In this document: in pieces, positions 18,635-26,132 of the stretch | Layout of the letters: every line of letters starts with the position of its first letter | Position numbering within the stretch: the first letter of the stretch is position 1 | DNA from: Verrucomicrobiaceae bacterium | GTDB taxonomy: Bacteria; Verrucomicrobiota; Verrucomicrobiia; Chthoniobacterales; Terrimicrobiaceae | Assembly (NCBI GenBank): GCA_007280915.1 | Contig: QYQL01000017.1 | Location: 1 to 64,000 of the forward strand | Direction of reading: 5' to 3' | Length of the DNA stretch: 64,000 nucleotides | Position numbers and translations under genes: made by a program | The notes under the pieces: model-generated | The model's input: the letters and a program-made list of their open reading frames with translations, nothing else | The model's database searches: none | Told to the model about the DNA's origin: nothing

Positions 18635-18664
18635 TGTGAAAATCCGCGTCAATCTGCGGTTTCT
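18635..18664. repeat. Solo arm of the ATCTGYG repeat family
   Basis: A stretch of three adjoining 10-base units (CTGTGAAAAT, CCGCGTCAAT, CTGCGGTT-type) aligns by eye with the right-hand arms of the elements at 47410-47540 and 62863-63002. No matching inverted left arm is found upstream, where coding sequence of the radical SAM gene begins. It ends 16 bases before the panB ATG, so it lies in the panB leader. Rated by eye only. Confidence 0.6.
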
Positions 18665-18680
18665 ACGGTAAAAATCATCC

Positions 18681-19460
18681 ATGAAAAAGTCGGCTGATTT
18701 CCTCCTCGAAGCCAAACGGGACTCCCGGAAAATCGCGTGCCTGACGGCATACGACTATCCGACGGCCCGCCTGTTGGACGGCGAGGATCTCGACATTCTC
18801 CTCGTCGGAGATTCGCTCGGAATGGTGGTCCTCGGCCACCCGGACACAACATCCGTGAGAATGGACGACATGCTCCATCACACACGCGCGGTGGCGCGAG
18901 GGGTGGCTCAGGCATGGATTGTTTCGGATCTTCCCGCCGGGAGCTGCCCATCCCCGGAGGCGGCCGCGGAAAATTCCGCGCGCCTGATCGAGGCTGGGGC
19001 TGACGCGGTGAAGATCGAAGGCGGCCGGGAATGCCTGCGGATGATTGAGGCGATCCGTGGAGCCGGGATTCAGGTCGTCGGACACCTCGGCATGCTCCCT
19101 CAGCGCGTTGTAGAGGAGGGAGGCTACCGGATCAAGGGCCGCTCGGACAGCGAAGCCGAGCGTATGATGGACGACGCGAAAGCTCTGGAAAATGCCGGCG
19201 TCGCAGCGATCGTGCTGGAACTCGTGTATCCGCCGGTCACCGAACAGCTCACCTCGATGCTCAGAATCCCCACGATCGGAATCGGGAGCGGTCCGGCCTG
19301 CGACGGACAGATCCTCGTCATCCACGACGTCATCGGGCTCTTTCCCTGGTTCCGGCCGAAATTTGCAACGGCCCGGGCGGATGTCGCCGGTGAGATCCGG
19401 CGCGCGGCGGCGGAATTTGTGCAGGCGACCCGGTCAGGCGGTAAGGGCAAACCTCTCTGA
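18681..19460 (+). CDS. panB: 3-methyl-2-oxobutanoate hydroxymethyltransferase
   Basis: Transfers a hydroxymethyl group from methylenetetrahydrofolate to 2-oxoisovalerate, giving ketopantoate in pantothenate and coenzyme A synthesis. 259 residues, the usual length. PanB landmarks are the LTAYDYPTARL opening, VGDSLGMVVLGH with metal-binding Asp, the DAVKIEGG strand, GHLGMLPQ, and IGIGSGPACDGQILV with VIHDVIGLFPWFRPKF. It needs magnesium and acts as a cytoplasmic oligomer. panC and panD are not in the window. Its 3' end overlaps the convergent ABC-F gene by 27 bases. Confidence 0.96.
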   Translation: MKKSADFLLEAKRDSRKIACLTAYDYPTARLLDGEDLDILLVGDSLGMVVLGHPDTTSVRMDDMLHHTRAVARGVAQAWIVSDLPAGSCPSPEAAAENSARLIEAGADAVKIEGGRECLRMIEAIRGAGIQVVGHLGMLPQRVVEEGGYRIKGRSDSEAERMMDDAKALENAGVAAIVLELVYPPVTEQLTSMLRIPTIGIGSGPACDGQILVIHDVIGLFPWFRPKFATARADVAGEIRRAAAEFVQATRSGGKGKPL

Positions 19461-21041
19461 GCCGAGGAGACCGGATTTTTCGAGGAAGTAGTCGTAGCCG
19501 CCCGCGTAGGACGTAACGGTCCCCGCGTTGATGTGGAGGATCCTGTTGGCGAGCTTGCGGATGAAGTGGACGTCGTGGGAGATGAACACCAGCGTGCCTT
19601 CGTAGGCCTCGAGCGCGAGCACGAGCGACTCGACCGTGAGGATGTCGAGGTGTGTGGTCGGCTCGTCCATGAGCAGAAGGTTCGGCGGATCGACCAGAAA
19701 CTTGATCAGGTTGAGACGCGTCTTTTCTCCCCCGCTGAGCACTGCGGTTTTTTTGTGGAGGTCGTCCTTGCGGAAGAGGAACGAGCCGAGGATCGCGCGG
19801 GCGTCCTCCTCACGCAGCGTGCCATTCGCGGCGAGGACTTCCTCAATGACGGACTTTGCGGGGTCCAGCATCGCCGACCGGTGCTGGCTGAAGTAGCCGA
19901 TCTTGGAATTGTGCCCCTCCTGGCGCACTCCTTTCTGGAACGGGACGATCTCCGCGAGGATTTTGAGGAGCGTCGATTTTCCGGCGCCATTCGGTCCGAC
20001 GAGGGCGGTCCGTTCGCCGCGCTCGATCAGGAGGTCGAGGCCGCGATAGACCGGGTTGTCGCCGTAGGCCATGTGGATCCCCTCCAGGCTGATGGCGCGC
20101 TGCCCGCCTCGCGGCGGCTGCGGGATCCGGAAGCGGAACGGCTTCTTCGGCGCCTCCGGACGCTCGACTTTTTCCATCCGCTCGATCTGCTTGAGCTTGC
20201 TCTGTGCCTGGGCGGCCTTGGAGGAAACCGAGCGGAACCGGTCGGCAAATTCCTGCAGGGCGGAAATTTCCTTCTGCTGGTTTTTGTATGCGGCCGCCTG
20301 CTGCTCATAGTTCGCCTCGCGCTGTCGCATCGCCTCGGAATAATTCCCGGTGTAGGAGACGATTTTCTTGTTGGTGATCTCGAAGACCTTGCCCACGAGG
20401 GCGTCCATGAACTCGAGATCGTGGGAAATCAGGAGCACCGCACCGGAATAATTCTGGAGATATTTCTGGAGCCAGAGCAGAGAGAGCAGATCGAGGTGGT
20501 TCGTGGGCTCATCTAGGAGGAGGAGATCCGGCTCCATCACGAGCAGGCGCGCCAGGTGGGCACGCATCACCCAGCCGCCGCTCAGCTCCCTGGCCGGACG
20601 CTCGAAATCCTGATCCCGGTATCCGAGGCCCTTGAGCATCTTGCGGGCTTTGGCCTCGACGTGCGGGTTGCACAGCGCCTCGTGTTTCGCATGGGCCTCG
20701 AGATATTCCGGACCGTCAACGATGCCTTGCTTTTCCAGTGAGGCGAGGATCGCCTCCAGAGCGGGCACTTCGCCCGCCCGCCCGGTTGCAATATCCAGAG
20801 CCGATTCGCCGCCGACAGCCTCGCCCTCCTGGGGAAGGTAGCCGAGCATCGTCCACTCGTCGCGCTGCACGGTTCCAGAGTCCGGCTCATCAGTTTTCAG
20901 GATGAGCGAAAAAAGTGTGGATTTGCCGGCGCCGTTCGGCCCGACAAGCGCCGTGCATTCGCCATAGTTGACCTGAAGGCAGGCATCCTCGAAAAGGACG
21001 CGCCCCCCATGGCTTTTTTTCAGATCCCGGATCGTCAGCAT
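19434..21041 (-). CDS. ABC-F family ATPase
   Basis: 535 residues from the ATG at 21041. A longer frame starts further upstream but would run into lpxA. Two ABC domains in one chain without membrane segments define ABC-F. Walker A GPNGAGKST occurs at 34-42 and again near 370. Signatures are LSGGW and LSGGEKTR; Walker B regions are LLLLDEPTNHLD and LLLMDEPTTHLD. A charged inter-domain linker is present. ABC-F proteins bind the ribosomal E site and relieve stalling or resist antibiotics; this one resembles housekeeping Uup/YbiT-type members. It is the last gene of the lpx operon, ten bases after lpxA. Confidence 0.92.
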   Translation of the reverse strand: MLTIRDLKKSHGGRVLFEDACLQVNYGECTALVGPNGAGKSTLFSLILKTDEPDSGTVQRDEWTMLGYLPQEGEAVGGESALDIATGRAGEVPALEAILASLEKQGIVDGPEYLEAHAKHEALCNPHVEAKARKMLKGLGYRDQDFERPARELSGGWVMRAHLARLLVMEPDLLLLDEPTNHLDLLSLLWLQKYLQNYSGAVLLISHDLEFMDALVGKVFEITNKKIVSYTGNYSEAMRQREANYEQQAAAYKNQQKEISALQEFADRFRSVSSKAAQAQSKLKQIERMEKVERPEAPKKPFRFRIPQPPRGGQRAISLEGIHMAYGDNPVYRGLDLLIERGERTALVGPNGAGKSTLLKILAEIVPFQKGVRQEGHNSKIGYFSQHRSAMLDPAKSVIEEVLAANGTLREEDARAILGSFLFRKDDLHKKTAVLSGGEKTRLNLIKFLVDPPNLLLMDEPTTHLDILTVESLVLALEAYEGTLVFISHDVHFIRKLANRILHINAGTVTSYAGGYDYFLEKSGLLGSERFALTA

Positions 21042-21051
21042 CGGCCGGTCC

Positions 21052-21825
21052 TCAGCGAACGATTCCGCGCTGGGAGGACTCGATGAAAGTGAGAAGATGG
21101 TCACGAACCTCCGACGCGGGCAGGTCGGATGCGATTTTCTCGCAGGCCTGTTTGACGTTCAGGTTCGCGCGGTAGAGGAACCGGTAAGCCTCGCGGAGCG
21201 AACGCACATCCGCCGCCGCAAACCCGCGCCTCTCCAAGCCGACCTGGTTGATTCCGCGGATCTCGGCGGGATTCCCGTCGGCGATCATATACGGGGGCAC
21301 ATCCTGCACGATCTTTGTGCATCCGCCGATGATCGAATGGCGTCCGATCCGGCAGAATTGATGGACTCCGGAAAGCCCGCCAACGACGGCATGGTCCTCA
21401 ACGATGACGTGGCCGGCGAGGGTTCCGTTGTTTGAAAAAATGACATGGTCGCCAACCGTGCAATCGTGCGCGACGTGCGAGTAGGCGAGGAAATTCCCGT
21501 GGTTGCCGATCTTCGTCAGCGTGCCGGGAAGCGTCCCCCGGTTCACGGTGCAGAATTCGCGGAAGGAATTGTTGCTGCCGATCTCGAGTCGGGTCGGCTC
21601 GCCGGAATATTTCAAATCCTGCGAACGCTGGCCGATCGAACAATACGGGTAGAACACGTTGCCGCCGCCGATTTTGGAAGGCCCGGCGATCGTGACATGC
21701 CCGAGCAGTTGGCAGTTCGCGCCGATCTCGACGTCCTTGCCGACATGGCAGAACGGCCCGATTTCGGTCCCCTCGCCGATCACCGCGCCGGGATCGACGA
21801 CCGCGCTGGGATGGATGCCTGTCAT
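21052..21825 (-). CDS. lpxA: UDP-N-acetylglucosamine O-acyltransferase
   Basis: First step of lipid A synthesis: moves a 3-hydroxyacyl chain from acyl carrier protein to UDP-GlcNAc. 257 residues with the typical left-handed helix hexapeptide repeats from IHPSAVVDPGAVIGEGTEIG onward. The catalytic His region is SHVAHDCTVGDH, followed by GGLSGVHQFCRIG, then a C-terminal helical part beginning with the LxxAYRFLYR-type pattern. It overlaps lpxC-fabZ upstream by ATGA, so translation is coupled. Cytoplasmic trimer. Together with LpxC it implies a lipopolysaccharide-bearing outer membrane. Confidence 0.96.
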   Translation of the reverse strand: MTGIHPSAVVDPGAVIGEGTEIGPFCHVGKDVEIGANCQLLGHVTIAGPSKIGGGNVFYPYCSIGQRSQDLKYSGEPTRLEIGSNNSFREFCTVNRGTLPGTLTKIGNHGNFLAYSHVAHDCTVGDHVIFSNNGTLAGHVIVEDHAVVGGLSGVHQFCRIGRHSIIGGCTKIVQDVPPYMIADGNPAEIRGINQVGLERRGFAAADVRSLREAYRFLYRANLNVKQACEKIASDLPASEVRDHLLTFIESSQRGIVR

Positions 21826-23123
21826 TTGTCAACCAGCCCGAACAGGAGCAACCCCTCGGAAACCACCTCGCCGTTGACAAGACACCGGCAGGCCGCCTTG
21901 CCAAGGCGCTTCTTTGCGCTTGTGAGTTCGCACTCGATGAAGAGCGTGTCGCCGGGCATCACCGGCTTGCGAAATTTCACCTCGTCCGCACTCATGAAGT
22001 AGCCGATTTTTCCGGCGTTCTCGGTCTTCAGCATCATCACAATGCTCGCGACCTGCGCCATCGCCTCGAGCTGCAGCACTCCCGGCATGACCGGATGACC
22101 CGGAAAATGGCCCTGGAAAAACGGCTCATTGATCGAGACCGCCTTGACTCCAACCGCCCGTTTGTCGTCCTGCAGTTCGATGATCCGGTCCACCATGAGG
22201 AACGGGAACCGGTGCGGGAGCACGCGCATGACCTCGTTGATGTCCATGGCACCGGACCCGGCGGTGACGGGGCGAGGGGCAGAGGCGACGACCTCGGCAT
22301 GGCGGGCTGCCAGCTTCTTCGCCGCCTCGGTGTTGATGCCATGCCCCGGCTTGACCGCCACGACATGCGCGCGGAGCCTCCGTCCACAGAGGGCCAGGTC
22401 GCCGATGATATCAAGAATCTTGTGCCGCACAAACTCGTCCGGAAACCTCAGCGGTTCCTTGCTCAGCACGCTGTCCCCGCGGGCGACGATCGCGTTCTCC
22501 AAACTGCCTCCCTTGATGAGCCCCTTGTCCATCAGCGGCTTCACGTCCTCGTAAAAAACAAATGTCCGCGCCGACGCGATCTCCTTTTCGTAGAACTCGG
22601 GAGTGATCTCGGCGGAAAGGAACTGGGTGAAGCGCCCCTGTGGACCGACCTGCGTGCAGGAGATGCGGAACTTCGTGTCCGGAAGGATCATCAGGATCGA
22701 TTCGCCCAGCTCGATCGTCACCGGCTCGGTGACCTCGAGGTAGCTGCGGGCGGCATCCTGGGCAACGATTCCGGCCTTCAAAATCATCTCCGCATACGCG
22801 GAGGCGCTCCCGTCGCCGATCGGCGGCTCGTTCGCGTTCATCTGGATGAGCGCATTGTCCACGCCGAGCCCGCTGAGAGCGGAAAGCACGTGCTCGACCG
22901 TGTGGATTTTCACCATCCCCTGAACAAGCGTGGTGGCGCGCTCGACGGTTTTGACATGTGCGGCGGCGGCATCCACGACAGGCTCGTCGGGAAGATCCAC
23001 CCGCTGGAATTTGAACCCGTGCCCGACGGGGGCGGGCAGGATGGTGAGTGTGACGTTCTCCCCCGTGTGAAGGGTGCTTCCGCTCAGGGTCGCGGGTGAT
23101 GCTAGTGTGCGTTGTTTATCCAC
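21822..23123 (-). CDS. lpxC-fabZ: LpxC-FabZ fusion (deacetylase / dehydratase)
   Basis: 433 residues carrying two enzymes. Residues about 1-280 are LpxC, the zinc deacetylase committing UDP-acyl-GlcNAc to lipid A: VEH with zinc ligand H78 and catalytic E77, HKILD with H234 and D238, and GHG with H261. Residues about 292-433 are FabZ, the 3-hydroxyacyl-ACP dehydratase: LPHRFPFLMVDRI, GHFPGHPVMPG with catalytic H339, and LEAMAQ with E353. Such fusions are known in Bacteroidota, Chlamydiota and Verrucomicrobiota relatives. It lies three bases after the cyclic-nucleotide-binding gene and is coupled to lpxA. All expected catalytic residues are present. Confidence 0.96.
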   Translation of the reverse strand: MDKQRTLASPATLSGSTLHTGENVTLTILPAPVGHGFKFQRVDLPDEPVVDAAAAHVKTVERATTLVQGMVKIHTVEHVLSALSGLGVDNALIQMNANEPPIGDGSASAYAEMILKAGIVAQDAARSYLEVTEPVTIELGESILMILPDTKFRISCTQVGPQGRFTQFLSAEITPEFYEKEIASARTFVFYEDVKPLMDKGLIKGGSLENAIVARGDSVLSKEPLRFPDEFVRHKILDIIGDLALCGRRLRAHVVAVKPGHGINTEAAKKLAARHAEVVASAPRPVTAGSGAMDINEVMRVLPHRFPFLMVDRIIELQDDKRAVGVKAVSINEPFFQGHFPGHPVMPGVLQLEAMAQVASIVMMLKTENAGKIGYFMSADEVKFRKPVMPGDTLFIECELTSAKKRLGKAACRCLVNGEVVSEGLLLFGLVDK

Positions 23124-23126
23124 GTG

Positions 23127-23621
23127 TCAATAAGGTGATCTGCTGTGCAGGACGTCGAGATACTTCTCGTTGCTTGCGCGAAGGCGCCCGACAAGCGCCC
23201 GGCCGATCGCGCCAAGGATTTGAATCGCTGCCGAGGGTTGGAGGCCGCCAAGAACGCCAATCGTCATGCGGGTGATCCGCAGGAGCACGCACCGCTCGAT
23301 CGAGGTGACATCTGCCGACCGGGGGCCGTCGTCGACGAGGGAGATCTCCCCGAAAAAATCGCCGCTTTCGATTTTCGAAAACTCGATCTCGCATCCGTCG
23401 GCCTCCACCGTCACCTTCGCACTGCCTTCAAGAAGAACATAGAGACAATGGCCGGGATCGCCCGCGCTCACGATGCGGACCCCGGCTGGAAACTCGAGTA
23501 TGTCGGTCAGCTTAAGGAGGGCCGCCTGTTCCTCCGTGCCCAGGCTGGCAAAGAGTGAGAACTTCTGGAGTCGGGGGTCACCCGCCTGCAGGACCGTTGT
23601 TATGTGGGATGATTTTTCCAT
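23127..23621 (-). CDS. Cyclic-nucleotide-binding domain protein
   Basis: 164 residues, essentially one cNMP-binding domain: FASLGTEEQAALLKL, then ILEFPAGVRIVSAGDPGHCLYVLLEGSAKV and the cassette around GDFFGEISLVDDGPRSADV. The GE-x(7,8)-RSA-type phosphate-binding cassette is recognisable (FGEISLVDDGPRSA). There is no DNA-binding helix-turn-helix at the C-terminus, so it is not a CRP-type regulator. It lies within the lpx operon, overlapping the upstream ABC ATPase gene by 44 bases and three bases before lpxC-fabZ. It may give nucleotide control over envelope synthesis (inference). Confidence 0.82.
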   Translation of the reverse strand: MEKSSHITTVLQAGDPRLQKFSLFASLGTEEQAALLKLTDILEFPAGVRIVSAGDPGHCLYVLLEGSAKVTVEADGCEIEFSKIESGDFFGEISLVDDGPRSADVTSIERCVLLRITRMTIGVLGGLQPSAAIQILGAIGRALVGRLRASNEKYLDVLHSRSPY

Positions 23622-24267
23622 CGAGCATTCGAATGCGGGCAGAGGCCATCGCGGCCACTGACTCGCTGTGCGTCACAATAACCAGCACGGCAATTTTTTG
23701 GGAAGCAATCTTTAAGAGTGTTTCGCAGACCCGGGCGGCATTTGCGGAATCGAGGTTTCCGGTCGGCTCGTCAGCGAGGAGAAGGCGGGGGCAGCCGGCA
23801 AGCGCTCGGGCGATCGCGGTGCGCTGCATTTCTCCGCCGCTGAGCTGGTGCGGAAAATGCCCCGAACGCGCGGAAAGACCGACCAGATCCAGCATTTCAT
23901 CCACCCGCGGGGCGGCCTTGCGGGCGGACTCGCCCCTCAGAAGCAGCGGAAGCTCGACATTTTCCCGCACCGTCATCGCCGGCAGCAGGTTGAAAAACTG
24001 GAAGACGATCCCGAGGGTGTTTCTCCGATACGAGGTGAGCGCCCTCTCCCCTGCGCTGTGCAGCGGGATACCATCGACGAGGATCTCCCCCGAGGTCGGT
24101 CGGTCGAGTCCGCCGAGAAGATTGAGCAGCGTGCTCTTCCCGCAGCCGCTCGGTCCCGTGACGGTCACGAACCCGCCTGCCGGAATGTCGAGCGAAATGC
24201 CATCCAGCGCGCGGACGACGCCGCTGCCGGAAGAATACGTTCGCGTGACATTTCGGAGATGGATCAT
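23578..24267 (-). CDS. ABC transporter ATP-binding protein, LolD/MacB type
   Basis: 229 residues from the ATG at 24267 (MIHLRNVTRTY); the longer frame to 24318 would overrun the divergent gene. Walker A GPSGCGKST, Q-loop region, signature LSGGEMQR and Walker B LLLADEPTGNLDS are all intact. The EPTGNLDS ending and length fit the LolD/MacB/FtsE clade, which moves lipoproteins or works mechanically on envelope substrates. No permease gene is adjacent, which is odd; it leads the operon of cyclic-nucleotide-binding protein and lpxC-fabZ. Its partner permease must be elsewhere. Confidence 0.85.
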   Translation of the reverse strand: MIHLRNVTRTYSSGSGVVRALDGISLDIPAGGFVTVTGPSGCGKSTLLNLLGGLDRPTSGEILVDGIPLHSAGERALTSYRRNTLGIVFQFFNLLPAMTVRENVELPLLLRGESARKAAPRVDEMLDLVGLSARSGHFPHQLSGGEMQRTAIARALAGCPRLLLADEPTGNLDSANAARVCETLLKIASQKIAVLVIVTHSESVAAMASARIRMLDGKIIPHNNGPAGG

Positions 24268-24291
24268 ACTGTCGCCCACCATTGCCGCGAT

Positions 24292-25056
24292 GTGACCCCT
24301 GTTCAAGCAGACTTCCAAATCCTCGGGGAAACTCCCGACCTGCTAGCCGTCGCCAAACCGGCCGGCCTCCTCGTGCATCCCACGAAACCGGACGGCCCCC
24401 GCACGCTCTGGGATGCCCTCCGGGAACTGCTCGGCTACGAGTTGCTCACCGGAGGACAGGTTTCGCTCATCAACCGGCTGGACCGGGAAACCAGCGGAAC
24501 TGTGCTTGTGGCAAAATCTTCGGATGCCGCCCGGACCGCCGCCATGGCGATGCAGGAGGGAAAAATCCGGAAGTCCTATCTAGCGATCGTCCACGACTGG
24601 CCCCGGCAGGACGAATTCGAGGTCGATGCCCCGATCATCCGGCTCGGCGAGGTTGGAGAAACAACCATCCACCTTCAGCGAGCGGTGCATCCGTCGGGAG
24701 CCGGGGCAAGAACACGGTTCCGCGTCCTCTCAAAAATCGAGCGCCACCAAGGTCGATTCGCACTGCTCGCCGCCGAGCCGGTCACCGGCCGCACTCACCA
24801 GATCCGCGTCCACATTGCTCATGTCGGCCACCCGGTCGTCGGCGACAAAATCTACGGCCCTTCCCCGGAGTGCTACCTGGAATTCATCCGCACCGGCTGG
24901 ACTCCACTCCTCGCGGAACGCCTGCTCCTCCCGCGCCACGCGCTCCACTCCGCATCCATCTCGCTCGATTGGAAAGGCACCCCGCTCTCCTGGTCCTGCC
25001 CCCTGCCACCGGATATGGCGGATTTCCTGAAAATCGCCGACAATCGCTGTCCCTGA
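24292..25056 (+). CDS. RluA-family pseudouridine synthase
   Basis: Converts uridine to pseudouridine in rRNA or tRNA. 254 residues from a GTG at 24292; an in-frame ATG at 24259 would instead overlap the divergent ABC gene start by nine bases. Family motifs: LLAVAKPAGLLVHP, NRLDRETSGTVLVAK with catalytic Asp at 64, KSYLAIV, and the RTHQIRVHIAHVGHPVVGD block. There is no S4 domain, so it is of the short RluA/RluC/TruC kind. The exact target site cannot be predicted. Confidence 0.9.
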   Translation: MTPVQADFQILGETPDLLAVAKPAGLLVHPTKPDGPRTLWDALRELLGYELLTGGQVSLINRLDRETSGTVLVAKSSDAARTAAMAMQEGKIRKSYLAIVHDWPRQDEFEVDAPIIRLGEVGETTIHLQRAVHPSGAGARTRFRVLSKIERHQGRFALLAAEPVTGRTHQIRVHIAHVGHPVVGDKIYGPSPECYLEFIRTGWTPLLAERLLLPRHALHSASISLDWKGTPLSWSCPLPPDMADFLKIADNRCP

Positions 25057-25161
25057 CCGGCATCCACCCACAGATGTCCCACCGCCAGCAACAGGAATTT
25101 CATCCGGATCAATGGCTCTTGTCTTTCTCCGAAAAACTTGGAATGATGCTGGTTCCTTCCC

Positions 25162-25704
25162 ATGGCGTCTGATCATTTGGAAAACTGGTATCTGAGAAAG
25201 CACGATTCCGCAGAAATCTTCGGTCCTGTACGCTTTGAACAAATCCACTCTTGGGCGCTGACGGCGCAGATCAACTCCCAAGACATGGTTTCCATCGACA
25301 AGGAAGTGTGGACAAAAGCGCCGATGATTCCCGACCTCACGATGGACTGGCTCATCGAGGTCTCCGAGAATCTTCTCTACGGGCCGACCACGGCAGAGGC
25401 ATTGATGGAGTTCTGCAGACTGGGAGAAATCACCCGGGACACCCCGATCATCAACTGCAAAACGGCAGAATCCATGTCGCTCGGAAAAGCGGCGTTTTTT
25501 ACCGAGGGTCTGCCGGTGCCCGGACTGGATCCGGCAAAAGGCGGGATCCGCGTCAACCTTCAGAAGCGCATCCGCGAACTGGAATGCTCGCTGCTGGAAA
25601 AACGCCGCCAACTTGCCATCGCGCAGGAAACTATCGCCAAGCTGGAAGCGAAGGTCCGCGATCTGGATCACAAGCTGGCGGACATCCGCGCAGGCCGGAA
25701 ATAG
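25162..25704 (+). CDS. GYF_2-like domain protein with C-terminal coiled coil
   Basis: 180 residues, cytoplasmic by appearance. The N-terminus matches the GYF_2 (DUF4339) pattern: WYLRKHDSAEIFGPVRFEQI, a helix, then WTKAP. A second similar block begins near residue 73 (LLYGPTTAEALMEFCRLG). The last 50 residues (KRIRELECSLLEKRRQ, AKVRDLDHKLADIRA) have heptads of a coiled coil. GYF_2 domains bind peptides and often sit in bacterial envelope or signalling proteins; the partner is unknown. It ends three bases before a convergent gene. Confidence 0.65.
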   Translation: MASDHLENWYLRKHDSAEIFGPVRFEQIHSWALTAQINSQDMVSIDKEVWTKAPMIPDLTMDWLIEVSENLLYGPTTAEALMEFCRLGEITRDTPIINCKTAESMSLGKAAFFTEGLPVPGLDPAKGGIRVNLQKRIRELECSLLEKRRQLAIAQETIAKLEAKVRDLDHKLADIRAGRK

Positions 25705-25707
25705 CCG

Positions 25708-26088
25708 CTACTTCGGGCCGGGCAGATAGGACATCGCCGCGATGACCGGGGTGGTGAGCACCGTTGTGGAATCCTTCTCGAAGGTATAAGCGAGCCGTCC
25801 GCCGACAAAAACCCTGTTCGGGGTGTATTCGGAAGAGTCGGCATTCGTTCCCCCGCAAATGATGATCTGGAGGGCGCGGGCCTGCTTGTTGGACGAGGTA
25901 AGTATGGCGTGAAGGTGTTTCCCGACACACACCGCATAGATGACATCTTCGGTGGTCCGGATCTCCAAATTGTCCCTGGCATGCAGTGACTCCACATCGA
26001 GTTTCTCGACACTTTTTCCGCCGGATGCCGGCGAAACAACGGTTCGGGGGGTGTCAATCGCCAACTCGCTGGAATCGTCGGAACTCAT
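25708..26088 (-). CDS. Unknown 126-residue protein
   Basis: Start chosen at the ATG giving MSSDDSSELA; the frame continues upstream into the helicase gene. No known domain recognised. The first third is Ser/Asp-rich and probably disordered, followed by a strand-rich part ending in PVIAAMSYLPGPK. There is no signal peptide or membrane helix. It lies 44 bases after the UvrD-type helicase gene on the same strand and may be the last gene of that operon. Confidence 0.5.
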   Translation of the reverse strand: MSSDDSSELAIDTPRTVVSPASGGKSVEKLDVESLHARDNLEIRTTEDVIYAVCVGKHLHAILTSSNKQARALQIIICGGTNADSSEYTPNRVFVGGRLAYTFEKDSTTVLTTPVIAAMSYLPGPK

Positions 26089-26132
26089 GAGCGGAAGTTT
26101 GCTGTCAGATTCTCCGGTTTGGCAACGCCAAA

